DNA from: Protonemura montana
Taxonomy: Eukaryota; Arthropoda; Insecta; Plecoptera; Nemouridae
Direction of reading: 5' to 3'
DNA: 64,000 nt
NCBI GenBank assembly: GCA_947568835.1
Contig: OX387604.1
Location: forward strand, 27,824,851 to 27,888,850
Positions 9,860 through 19,389 of this stretch are shown here, one piece after another. Each line of letters starts with the position of its first letter. Position 1 is the first letter of the stretch. Both the position numbers and the translations under genes were made by a program. The notes under the pieces were generated by a model, which had not been told where the DNA came from, ran no database searches, and worked only from the letters and a program-made list of their open reading frames with translations.

Positions 9860-10231
9860 CGCTAGTCACAGCGGCACGGCAGTAGCGACAGTCTGTAGAT
9901 CCCTCTCCTTGAAGCAAGAAGCCTAAATCCATTCACTCTTCGGATTGGCGAAGAAGTGCGAACTCTCCAAGTGATTCCAAAGAAGGAGGCTGGGCCTGGC
10001 AAGCAAACTGGTAAGTCTGATGAGAATTTCCACGCCAAATTAAATGCATTATGCAATATTTCGATTTTATTTTACTTTGTCAATCTTTAAAACGTGATTA
10101 CTTTTTTTTAGCGAACGCCGAAGCTGCTACTCGGAGATGGCTTGGGGATGCTGACAACCAGGCTCATCGTGGGCGCAAAATGATCTATCGACCGACGCGG
10201 CTTACAACCCCACATTTTATTCGGACTCGGG
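9860..10231 (+). other. Exon-intron-exon-like module A (unidentified)
   Basis: An open stretch from about 9898 reads SLNPFTLRIGEEVRTLQVIP and ends GKQ at a consensus donor, G|GTAAGT (GT at 10011). A pyrimidine-rich acceptor TTTTTTTTAG ends at 10111. The next block, 10112-10231 (120 bases, phase 1 to phase 1), stays open and includes RRWLGDADNQAHRGRKMIYR, ending at a second donor G|GTGAGT. The junction and the 101-bp intron are clearly related to module B at 16.3 kb. I do not recognise the protein. It may be a decayed gene family or part of a mobile element. Confidence 0.45.
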
Positions 10232-10354
10232 GTGAGTTGCAAGACAACTATTCCTTGTAAATACTGCTTTTTTGACTGCATGCGCTCCCAAATTTCTGAT
10301 TGTACATTTTTTTGATAGTATTTTCTTTTTCTGATTGGCAATGCAGTTTTACAT

Positions 10355-10442
10355 AAGGGACACTAATAACCTTCCGATCAGACTCTCCCGATCTCCACCT
10401 TTTGGAGGTGTTGTTCTAACCAATTGAGCTAATTGAACATGT
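10355..10442 (-). repeat. tRNA-like/SINE-like unit, minus copy
   Basis: On the minus strand, TTAGCTCAATTGGTTAGAAC matches a pol III A box, followed by CCAAAAGGTGGAGATC. It forms one arm of an inverted pair with 10492-10600: both contain AAAAGGTGGAG and an AAGGTT(A/G)TTAGTGT end. The B box is decayed. No functional tRNA is folded. Confidence 0.5.
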
Positions 10443-10491
10443 AATCTTTCGTCATCAACTGCACTCTATTCTAAGCAATGTCGAGCAATAG

Positions 10492-10600
10492 CTAATTAGT
10501 TCAATTAGTTAGAGTTACAATCGCAAAAGGTGGAGTTTTGAGTTCGAGTCCCCAACTGGACACAACTTTTTGAAAGGTTGTTAGTGTTTCTAATCAACCT
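10492..10600 (+). repeat. tRNA-like/SINE-like unit, plus copy
   Basis: TTAGTTCAATTAGTTAGAG resembles an A box and GAGTTCGAGTCCC resembles a B box about 35-40 bases on, as in tRNA-derived SINEs. The tail AAAGGTTGTTAGTG is the reverse complement of the start of the minus copy. The stem pairing needed for a real tRNA is not convincing. Confidence 0.5.
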
Positions 10601-10699
10601 CTAATAAAAACCTTAATGTTTTTGCCAAAGGCAACCCGTGGGTTGTTATAACGTTTTTACAAATTAAACGTGTCCAGGACAGTTTCAGCCAATTTGCGT

Positions 10700-11780
10700 T
10701 ATTCTCCGACTAGTCTTTGGCCTTTTATTTTCAGTGCTTGTAGTTCGTTCTCGTGTGCTTCTCCAAATATTTTATTCGTGAGCAAGTATGTTCTTCTTTT
10801 GCGCATGCAGACTTCTTTTATCTCTTCTGTTATCTAGGGTTTGCTCTTGTTCCGTTTGCTCCTTGCGGTATACTTCTTTTTTGGGAACTTGTTCTCGTAC
10901 GCTGCTTAAAAGACTTTGAGAAAGCGGTTGCATTTGTCGTCTGTTGTAGCGGCCTTCGTTATTTCTTGACATTCTCGACACGCTAGCTTTTCTTTGAATT
11001 CTTCCAGCTTTACTTCTGATATTATCCTCTTGGTGGTTGTTTTGCTTCCCTGTTCTTCAGCTGTTATTTCTATTTATACTGCTTGACCATAGTGGTCAGA
11101 AAGCCCGGTCTCCACTGATGCTGGCTTTACGTCTTAAGTAAAGTTGGCTATCACGTTGTCTATGACCGTGCTTGTTGTCCTGGTGACCTGTGTTGGGAAG
11201 TTGACATTTGGGGTCATGTTGTGCAACGCAAGTATATTTTCAAGTCTGTTCCTATTTTTGTTTTGGGTCATGAAGTCGATGTTCAGGTCACAGAGGATAA
11301 TGATCCTCTCGCTCTCCCTTTCTTATCTAGTAATTAACCGAGTAAGCCTGTCCAGGAAGTTAATGACGTTGTTTTCGTTTGACGGGCGGTATAACGACAT
11401 TATGATTGTTGGCGATGGAGCTTTTAGTTCGATTCCGCACACTTCTATGACGTTTTCTTTACCTGATTGAGCCATGTCAGTTCGATGCGTATAGTGGCAT
11501 CTCCTGTTTGCGTTTTGCGTTTGCGTTTGCGTTTGCGTTTGTGTTTGCGTTTAGTCTTTGACGTGCCGCCTCCCATTTTTTTTGCTCGCGCGAAGCTGGC
11601 TTTCAGCTCGTAGTCTTAAATTTTCACGAGGTTTTCTTGGTTTCTGTTTAGCCAATGCTCTGATATGCATAGTAAGTTGACTGCTCCCGTTATGTCAAGA
11701 AAAACCTCGAGTTCCTCGACCTTGTTTTGGATGCTGCAGATGTTTTGGTGCATTATTTTTAAGTCCATCTCGCTGTTTTT
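10700..11780 (-). pseudogene. LINE apurinic endonuclease fragment, degenerate
   Basis: Minus-strand translation in several frames gives the usual AP-endonuclease order of a LINE ORF2. IMHQNICSIQNKVEELEVFL with ISEHWL comes first (about 11770-11640). ILCDLNIDFM follows (about 11310), then PTQVTRTTSTVIDNVIANFT (about 11180) and GLSDHYGQA (about 11090), which corresponds to the terminal SDH motif. The linker toward reverse transcriptase continues to about 10740 and then stops. Several stops and frame changes are present. A GCGTTT hexamer run (about 11505-11555) has expanded within it. It is a dead copy lacking its reverse transcriptase. Confidence 0.75.
11505..11555. repeat. (GCGTTT)n hexamer repeat
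   Basis: About seven consecutive TTTGCG/GCGTTT units with one variant lie inside the LINE endonuclease remnant. Confidence 0.85.
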
Positions 11781-12526
11781 TAACTTCGCTCTCTGTCCCC
11801 TACCGGGATATGGTTTTGGGGTGTCTATCTTCTACTGGTCAGAGGGTATACTGTTTCTTCGTCCTGGGAATTTGGCGTCTTACCTGCGACTGTTGGAATT
11901 TTTCTCATGGTTTATTCTTTTACAAAATTTAACGCGGGATTAGATTTTTTTCCCTTTGACTAAAATCAATCTTATCACTTACTACACTCACGGCAGAGAG
12001 AGCACAGCGGGTGCACTGCTAGTACTTTAAAAGACGTGAAAGCGCCAGCATTGTTTGTCCGTACCCACACCGGAGGACATGTTTTCCCCATTGTGAGGTT
12101 CTTGCGAGTCGCAGGTTAAGGGATGGGGGTAATAAGATTGAAGTGTAGAATCGATTACTCGGTGAATTTGATACTTTCGGCACTCCTGACTAAGCTGTAG
12201 AGACTGATTTTCAATTCATCTGTATTTTTTTTATGGACAGCGCCTCAAGTAAGGTTGTCTTATTCACAAAATTCTGAGATTTCGTGAGTGCGTAATTGCT
12301 GACTATTTTATGGTTTGATTCTTAGCTAATTTGCTCTCTACGCGGTATGGGTTCAAATTTTTCGGTCCCTGTCTCTCGTAAGTAGGCGTGTGCAGAAAAC
12401 ATTTGTGAAATCAAGAAATCTATTGTAACAAAGCAGTAAGATTAATTGGAATTTTAAAATATAAAACGTTGGCCGAGTTTAAAAATCGGAAGCAACGGAC
12501 GCGATATGTAGGTCGTGCTCCCATCA

Positions 12527-12556
<30 letters not shown>
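12527..12556 (+). repeat. Poly-G tract (G30)
   Basis: This is an uninterrupted run of 30 G. Its length may be inexact in the assembly. It has strong G-quadruplex potential. Confidence 0.9.
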
Positions 12557-12557
<1 letters not shown>

Positions 12558-12814
12558 AGGGCAATCAATAATGCGTTGGCAACTTGAATAGTTTACTCAT
12601 TGCCAGATCAGCTCGTGTAAATATTAATTTAAAATGTGTGCTTAATTATATGTAAAAATGAATGTCCGTTTCACGGTTTTACACTGATTTGGTAAACACA
12701 ATGAACGGTCGATCTTTGTCGAGCGTTGTCGATTTTTGTTGATTTTTCTCGATGATTTTTTAACGTTCAGCGTTTTCGAGCTTAATTGAGCATGTAGAAC
12801 ACAACAAGAGGGTT

Positions 12815-12831
12815 GGGGGGGGGGGGGGGGG
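12815..12831 (+). repeat. Poly-G tract (G17)
   Basis: An uninterrupted run of G about 260 bases from the G30 tract. Confidence 0.9.
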
Positions 12832-13984
12832 CGTACACGCATTGGAACGTGACACTCCTGGGGGCTTTTGTACTTTATAAAATATTTGAAGGAGGGCATC
12901 GTTTACAATCAGCCTCGTCACAGGTGTCACCTATAGATCGATTTTAGACCAATTAGCGACCAAGGTCATGTGAGCAAATTAGTGTTTTTTGTCAACGAGT
13001 TGATATCAGCCAATTGCTCGATTTTTGTTTAATTATTTACACAGTTGACCAATTTTGTAGCGTTATGAATGTCAAATGAAATTCTAGTTCACATTTCACA
13101 TCGGCTCTTTTTACATATACGCTTCAATAGAATACAAAAACTTGTTTAACAAAACACAAATTTTAAGCGCTTGATCATTTTGACTTTTATGGAATACTTT
13201 TTTCTGGATTTCATTTTTCTGGCTCTTATTAGCATTCATCTTCATTCTTTGGACGCAAAGTGTGTAATGGGCTTGTTAAGCATAAAACGAAATAAGTAAT
13301 TATGGTCTTGACAGCGTTTGCAAGTCTCCTTTTGCTCATAGCTAATCTGAAATAATTCAGAGCAATTATTTTTGTCAATATATTCATTCAATCATATTCA
13401 TTCTTCTTCTCCAACTACAACTTCGCTCCCCACCAGACTTCTCAACAACTTCAGTTGCTGTAAACTACCGTAATCGATTCATGTCACCCTGTCACCATTT
13501 TGGTGACGTAATGTAATTGACTCAGTGTTGGTGACACGGGGTCTGTAAACAAAATGAAGTCGTAAAATGTGGTTGTGCCAAAAGTATATTTCACTGGCAA
13601 ATCATTTCGTAGATTCATATTTTCTAGTTTTATACATAAAACTTACCGTCGCAAACCGGAGCCAGGGTAGTGCTAGTTGGGGGAGGAATATTAAAACCCA
13701 ATGGTTCAGCATGAGCCCCAATGACTAAATTTGACGTTGGATAATGTTTTTGCTGTAAAATGTAATCTTAATTGGAAATGCTTAATGATAAGATTGAAAT
13801 GCTTTCGATACTTGCAATTTAAAACATTTTTATTAAATAAAATAATGATTCTGCGAGCGAAATCCATAGAAACGGTCGTTTCGCGAGAAACTATTTATGA
13901 CGCTTGTAAAACGATCGAGACACAACAACAGCTCTTCCTGGCGCCTGCAAAATAAGCGAGACATAACAATCCATTGGCGAGTTG

Positions 13985-14245
13985 CACACACATCTTAGCA
14001 TGTTAAATTCCTTCCCGAGAAAATCGTCGCGACAGGGCTTATGTCTAGTTGGCTATGTCATCCCTTTAGCTAGGTTCCCACAAGTGTGGGAACGTTTCAG
14101 AGGCAGGCGAGGACTTGTCAGCTTCTCACGACATAAGCACTAAATTGAGCATGTGCAATTTCTTCCTGAGAAGACGTCCCGACAGGGTTCATGTCAATTT
14201 AGCTAGGTAATCCCTTTCGCTTGATAATTCTTCAACTGTGGGAAC
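13985..14245. repeat. Diverged tandem duplication, unit ~150 bp
   Basis: Two adjacent blocks share AGCATGTnnAATT, TTCCTGAGAA, CGTCnCGACAGGG, TCATGTC, TAGCTAGGTnATCCCTTT and GTGTGGGAACG-like parts in order. Both end in a GTGGGAACG motif. They are non-coding. Confidence 0.65.
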
Positions 14246-14850
14246 GCCAACATTTACAAGTTTACAAGCCTACTTGTCTTTTTTCTGTCAGCAAATAGCC
14301 AACACAGTTGACAACATTCGACATCAAGTGCAGTTGATTAGCCAAGCCCTGTTTCGGATTTAGTTTCATAGTAGATGTAAAAAAAACTTCGTTTTGACTC
14401 AGTACAATTAGAAAAAGACAACGAAGTACGATACAAGCCCTTGTCAACAAGGAAATGTTTCGTACGGGCAACAACGATGTCCGGGTAATGCTTGCGAGGA
14501 GTTGGATTATTCATTATTTCTGCGTGTCAAGAAATTTGAGCTGTCTCGACATGACGAGAACGCAAATATTTCAGTCTCATACGCGTTCTGAGACAACTGA
14601 AAGATAGCTACTTTATATGGGCGGTTTTTGGGCGGTCTATATATAGCTAAAACTTAGTTTGTAATGATATTCACATCGAAGTGACCACAGATTAAAAAGC
14701 ATAATTGATTTAAGATCGAAGGGACCGCATACTAATTATTTATATGGGAGGAAATGAAACAAGACACCTTGTGCAAAATTTCATTGAGAATAACAGAAAT
14801 GGGGATTATTATTAATTCACCCCTACATTTGATTAGTATAATCTAATCTA
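14246..14850. other. Unassigned intergenic sequence
   Basis: No gene or clear repeat is seen. One 70-codon minus-strand frame here has no recognisable motif. Confidence 0.5.
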
Positions 14851-15538
14851 TTATTACTGCATTTTCTCGTAGGGCACGTCAGACAAAATCCCAGTTTGAT
14901 AAGAAGTTTCTTTTGTTACGGCCAAACTATTGCTGCACACTGGAAAACTCCAACCAGTAGACACGAAAAAGCTGCTGATTTTAGGAAGTTTATTCACTAT
15001 CTTGTTATTGTCACATTTATTACGCCTTTTTTGGGCACCGCGATGTCCCCGCGACGACTGCCGTCAGCCAACGTGGCCTAGTGAACAGTGACTACTAAAC
15101 TTCTTACTGTATTGTGTAACAGCATTTTTGCCCACAATTGGGAAAAATAACTTACCCATAACCGCAAAAATAACGCAAATTCGGTCTTTTGCGTCGACAA
15201 AGAGTAAGGCGTTACGCGTAAGGCGTGAGTAGCGTTAGTGTGTAGCCTACGCACTTAGCGGCAGTAGCAACTATTACCAGGAGTAAGCTAGTTCCACAGC
15301 CTCAATGGGATAGTGATAGTGCCTGAAATGCAACTATTAACTTTAAGATTATTTTGGCAGACAACAAATAAATTTAGCGGGGTCGTGGGCACGGGCTCGT
15401 CAATCAGCCTGAGTACGGCACGCGCCCAAGTTTTTCCTTTCTGGCAGGCCCCACTAGCCATTGCATCGCTGATTTTCCTTTCAGGGAAAAGCCTCTGGGC
15501 CCGGGGGCGGTCGCCCCGCCTGCCCTGACGGTAGTTAC
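14851..15538 (+). repeat. Dispersed ~0.7-kb repeat, copy 2
   Basis: This is near-identical to 202-905, beginning and ending at the same bases (TTATTACTGCATTTT ... GGTAGTTAC). Here the sequence after GGTAGTTAC differs from copy 1, so the shared unit stops just short of the hAT-like CAGTGGCG tip seen in copy 1. Confidence 0.8.
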
Positions 15539-15594
15539 AATGAGAAGTTTGTCCAGCGAATGGAAAAACTACCATGCCTATCGGATAGCGAAAC

Positions 15595-15665
15595 TTTGTG
15601 TAGCGCGTTAGCTGGAAATCCTAGAAAATCAACTCTGGCCCCCGGTGTCGATCCTAGGACCCTCC
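15595..15665 (+). repeat. Possible tRNA-derived SINE fragment
   Basis: TAGCGCGTTAGCTGG resembles a pol III A box and GGTGTCGATCC a B box about 40 bases later. This is weak evidence. There is no tail or second copy in the window. Confidence 0.3.
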
Positions 15666-16078
15666 GTGTGGAGGACAAGGTTGAAACATCCAATCAAATA
15701 TACTAGCGTAAATTACTAGTTTGGAATAAGGATTTGTTTGGTTGTAACCACTTAGTTGAGTAAACCGCTCTTCACTGAGGCGCACTTGCGCTAGTAGTAA
15801 CTTTTTTGCAATGCTGGGTAACAGCGGAAGGCACAGACTTTTGGAAGTAGTGCGTTAGAAGTTCTTTGCAATGAGCACAGCTGGCTGAGTTTAAACAGCT
15901 AGTAATTCCATTTTTGGAGGTGCCAAAGTCTCGAAAAAATTGTTGCAATTTTTTTATATTTGTGTGTAGAAAATTCAATTTTCCGAAACACCAAATCTGC
16001 AAAATGTGCTTCACGGTAGTGAAGGTGTTCGTGTTCTCTCGGCATTCGGAAATTTCCGTGACCAATGAAGTATATTCA

Positions 16079-16143
16079 AGACTTTCGGCTCCGCTCGGGT
16101 CCGTTCGGCTCCATTCGGCTCTGTTCGGCTCTGCTCGACTCCG
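16079..16143. repeat. ~10-bp tandem repeat (TTCGGCTCYG)
   Basis: Six to seven units of TTCGGCTCCG and variants lie immediately upstream of exon-like module B. Confidence 0.8.
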
Positions 16144-16149
16144 TTGTTT

Positions 16150-16455
16150 TAGGTCTCTCCGGGGTCTACATACATCTATCTCGGCGCTTATAGCTTCACT
16201 TCACTCCTGGCCCTCGTATTTATCACTGCGTCTTTTGTGCAACTGTTGCGTCTACCCAAGCGCTTCCAAACAAGATGGCTGAAGCTAGGCAAGCAAGCTG
16301 GTAAGTCTGATAGGAATTTCTACGCCAGATTTAACTCTATATGCTATCACAATCTACTTTAGCGATCTTTAATACGCGATTTCTTTGTTTTCAGCGAACG
16401 CTGGGCTTAGGAGACTGGAGAGTTTGCTGAAAACTAGCCTCATCGGGGCTATGGG
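16150..16455 (+). other. Exon-intron-exon-like module B (unidentified)
   Basis: One frame is open from about 16150, including SFTSLLALVFITASFVQLLR and PKRFQTRWLKLGKQ, and reaches a donor G|GTAAGT (GT at 16301). The intron 16301-16394 ends TTTGTTTTCAG. The next block, 16395-16455, remains open (ANAGLRRLESLLKTSLIGAM) and ends at another GTAAGT. Donor, intron start (GTAAGTCTGATnnGAATTTC) and acceptor junction (AGCGAACGC) match module A at 10.0 kb closely. I do not recognise the product. The hydrophobic stretch near 16200-16240 could be a membrane segment. Confidence 0.45.
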
Positions 16456-16459
16456 GTAA

Positions 16460-17020
16460 GTCATATTACACTTTTCCTCGTAGGTACAGCTTTTTTAACC
16501 TCACATATCCAATTATTATGATGATTTGAATTTAGTGTGTAACCAAATAGCTTTTGATTTAAAAGTGTCTGGGGCTAAGGCCTACATAAGCCCACCAATA
16601 CGAAATTATATGAGCTTGGCATGCGTTATAACCGTTTAGTAATAAGCTTTTGCTGTCGAGTGCATGTATTACATTGTTAACAATTCACGCATCTTTTTCT
16701 GCACGTTATTCTGCCACATCTAACAACTTCTTAGATAATGTGCAAAAGACTGTCGACCTTGGACTTAAATAGAATAATTGTGGATTGTATTATCAGTTAG
16801 TTTTGATTAGAATTTGCATCGTGCTTACAGCAGACAATGTTCCCTAGGGAAAGGGCCAAAGTTAGCTAAGCGTTGTCGAGTTTCTTCGAGCGTTGTCGAG
16901 AGTTATCGAGCATTGTTGCAGGTTGTCGAGCAACTGTTGTTTAGCTAAGTAGTCTATTTGTCCAGTAGCATAGTTGAGTAGTCCATTACGAGTGTTATTT
17001 TTGATTAGTAGTTGTATGTA
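16460..17020. other. Unassigned AT-rich sequence
   Basis: No gene is seen. 16870-16930 holds about five imperfect TTGTCGAG-type short repeats. Confidence 0.5.
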
Positions 17021-17021
17021 G

Positions 17022-17240
17022 TCCACCTAGTGATAAAGTTGGCAATGCACTCGGGTGTACACAGTCTACCCAGTGATTTAGTGGTCAATGAACGCGGGTG
17101 TGCGCAGTCCACCAAGTGATTTAGTGGTCAATGCACGCGGGTGTGCGCAGTCCACTCAGTGATGTAGTGGTGTCAATGCACTCGAGTGAACAGTCTACCC
17201 AGTGATGAAGTGGTGAATAGTCTGCTACGTAGTTAAACCT
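17022..17240. repeat. ~42-bp minisatellite, block 1
   Basis: About five units share CAGTCnACCnAGTGATnTAG, TGGTCAATGCAC and GGGTGT. The same unit recurs in block 2 at 17795-17905. Confidence 0.85.
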
Positions 17241-17794
17241 CTTAACGTAATGTTGATAAGTTTATCAGCAGTGCATGGTTTTAATTAAATATATCTTATC
17301 GACCAGTCAAAATTTGCAAACACTACGATTGTCATCATTCGCAAATGATTTATTGATAATTGGTGTTAACTCCAAATAAGCTTAACGTTCTTGTTGAGAT
17401 TTAGCACATCGACTTCTACCAATAACCGAGCTTGCACACCCTTACGTCGTCAGAATTTTAGGGGTCTAAACTTGTTCGGAAAAATCGGAAAAAAACAGTG
17501 CACAACGAAAGACTGTGGTCATAATTGCTACTATTTTATTTTTTAATTGAACGTTTGGTGTCATTACAGAAATCCCTCAAATATGTGAATTTTAGCTCTT
17601 TTTTTTAAATATCACAACCTGTAAGGATAGCAACCATAGACACACTCTACTCTTCCTTTATACACAATTTTTTTCAGATATTTTTGAGTCATATTATACC
17701 CCCACATGTCTGACCGCGTGGACCACTGCTTTCAAGGGTGGCGGGGGGGGGGGGGGGGGGGGGGGGAGGGGGGGTGTTACTGACATCACTCGTA
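17241..17794. other. Sequence separating two minisatellite blocks, with G-rich tract
   Basis: About 550 bases of AT-rich non-coding sequence end in an almost pure G tract at 17743-17774. The tract lies about 20 bases before the minisatellite resumes, so this may be an insertion into the array. No terminal repeats are visible. Confidence 0.5.
17743..17774 (+). repeat. Poly-G tract (one interruption)
   Basis: G24, then A, then G7. Confidence 0.9.
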
Positions 17795-17905
17795 ATGCAT
17801 GCAGGTGTACTCAGTCCTCCTAGTGATAGAGTGGTCAATTCACTCAGGTGTACACAGTCCTCCCAGTGATGTTGTGGTTAATGCGCGCTGGTGTAGTCGG
17901 TTCAC
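17795..17905. repeat. ~42-bp minisatellite, block 2
   Basis: Two to three units have the same elements as block 1: GGTGTACnCAGTCCTCC, AGTGAT and GTGGTnAAT. Confidence 0.8.
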
Positions 17906-18700
17906 CTAGCGCTGTTACAACCTCCGTATATAAACAAAACGGGGAACAGATACTATTTATGTTCGAGGTATAGGAGATGAAGTGGGACGGGTGCAAAATA
18001 TGCTTTTCAATTAATAGCCGGTTGAAGTAGGCCAAGTAGGCCGGCAAGTTAGCTACTGATCAAAGCTGTGACCGTGGGTGTTGAGATTTAGCGAGCAGAA
18101 AGTGGTTGGTATGTGCCTAGACTAGGCAGCCTGACTGGCTATTCTTATGGAAAGCAGACGACGTCTTTGCCCGTCTAGTGGAACCCGACACACACCGACC
18201 ACTACCTGAACGCGAAATCTCACATTAGGGATGATATTTGAAGAAAGTAGGGTTGTTGAAAAGACTTGCACTATTGGGAAAACATTTTGACCGTGTTTAC
18301 ATTTCTTTTTGTGTCTGTGAAATAAAAAATTAGAACATACTGACGTTTTAATATTTTTATTCAGCTCACGCTCGAGTCGACAATGATTCTTAAAAGTCTT
18401 GACAAAGTTGCGAGCTTGTGACATCAATAAAGTCACTTGACATATTCCTAGGTGTCTTTGTTCAGCGCAATTCAACAATTAAAACTTGAAACTTGGAAAT
18501 AATCGAAAGATGCGCTAAATTCTGCCCTGCGATTGGGCAGCTGTTTGAGAAGTAGGACCAATGGAGCTCGAGGAGTGCTTCTTCCGACAATGGCGATTAA
18601 GGTCGTTGCCATAAGATATTTTATTGATAGCTTCTTGTCCCAAACGACATAGTGTACTTTCCCTGTTTTATGTTAATATTTTGTCACAAAAATCTAAAGT
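17906..18700. other. Unassigned sequence
   Basis: No supported gene. A 118-codon minus-strand frame at 18122-18478 lacks any recognisable motif and starts or ends at no splice signal that I can defend. Confidence 0.5.
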
Positions 18701-18717
18701 TGATCATTTCTGTACAG

Positions 18718-18904
18718 GAGCACCAATCGGAGGGCACCATCGTGGAAGTTCCTTGATCCAGCTGTCCTTGCATAGCGAGAACTGCCGTGCCATTGTATCG
18801 TCTGCACTTGTATCGGCCTGCATTGTGCGGTTCTTTGGTGAAGGGAGGCGGCTGAGTTCACTCACCCCACACATATGGCAGTCATTGCAGGAAGCAGTTT
18901 TAAG
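18718..18904 (+). other. Possible isolated host exon
   Basis: A 187-base stretch is framed by an acceptor-like TTTCTGTACAG (AG at 18716-18717) and a donor AAG|GTAGGT (GT at 18905). One frame is open throughout, including GGHHRGSSLIQLSLHSEN, CRAIVSSALVSACIVRFFGE and HIWQSLQEAVL. The other two frames are closed. I do not recognise the protein, and no neighbouring exon is obvious. It could also be chance or an old element. Confidence 0.35.
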
Positions 18905-18909
18905 GTAGG

Positions 18910-19385
18910 TGGAAATATAACTATAGATTTTGAATGTGCATCTTTATGGTTGTTAACGTAGCCATCGCGCCCACCGTGCTCAATCGCCCCATCGTCATGT
19001 GGTCCATGATGATTAATTTTCATCATATATATTTTTTTTTATTATCAAATTTACAAAAACGAATCTCACATCGCTGGAGAAAAAAAACCATAGCGCCCAT
19101 ATAGGCTCATCAATAGTGGTTAATTAAATACAAGTAATACTTAGGTAGCTGTTAAATCAAATAAAATAAACACTTTAAAGTTAACGTTCTTAAATTAAGT
19201 TTAAATTTTGATAGACTAGCAGGACCCGTTGCCAAGCGGCTGCTATTGGTGTTGAGGGAGTGGGTTTTGGTTTTTGTCTAAGATAAGTATATGTTCAAAC
19301 ACTTCTCGAGTTTTGTCATATACCCTTTCCAAAGCCTCTAATGGGACCATAACCAAGGGTCTAACAAAATGCTAAGAAAAAAAGT
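18910..19385. other. Unassigned AT-rich sequence
   Basis: I see no gene, RNA or repeat that I can support here. Confidence 0.5.
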
Positions 19386-19389
19386 TTGA

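Larger units (their letters stand above)
11950..13980. other. Unassigned AT-rich sequence with two poly-G tracts
   Basis: I see no supported gene over about 2 kb. It contains G30 at 12527-12556 and G17 at 12815-12831. Near 12705-12760 there are several GTCGA-rich short repeats (TGTCGAGCGTTGTCGATTTT) resembling a similar cluster at 16870-16930. Confidence 0.55.

Noticed and set aside
10492-10562. Functional tRNA gene
   Set aside because: A- and B-box-like motifs are present, but the acceptor and anticodon stems do not pair convincingly and no clear anticodon loop is seen.
15772-16065. 97-codon minus-strand frame with several cysteines
   Set aside because: It has no recognisable zinc-finger spacing, no homologous copy and no splice support.
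18122-18478. 118-codon minus-strand frame as a gene
   Set aside because: It has no motif or splice context and its composition matches the surrounding non-coding DNA.
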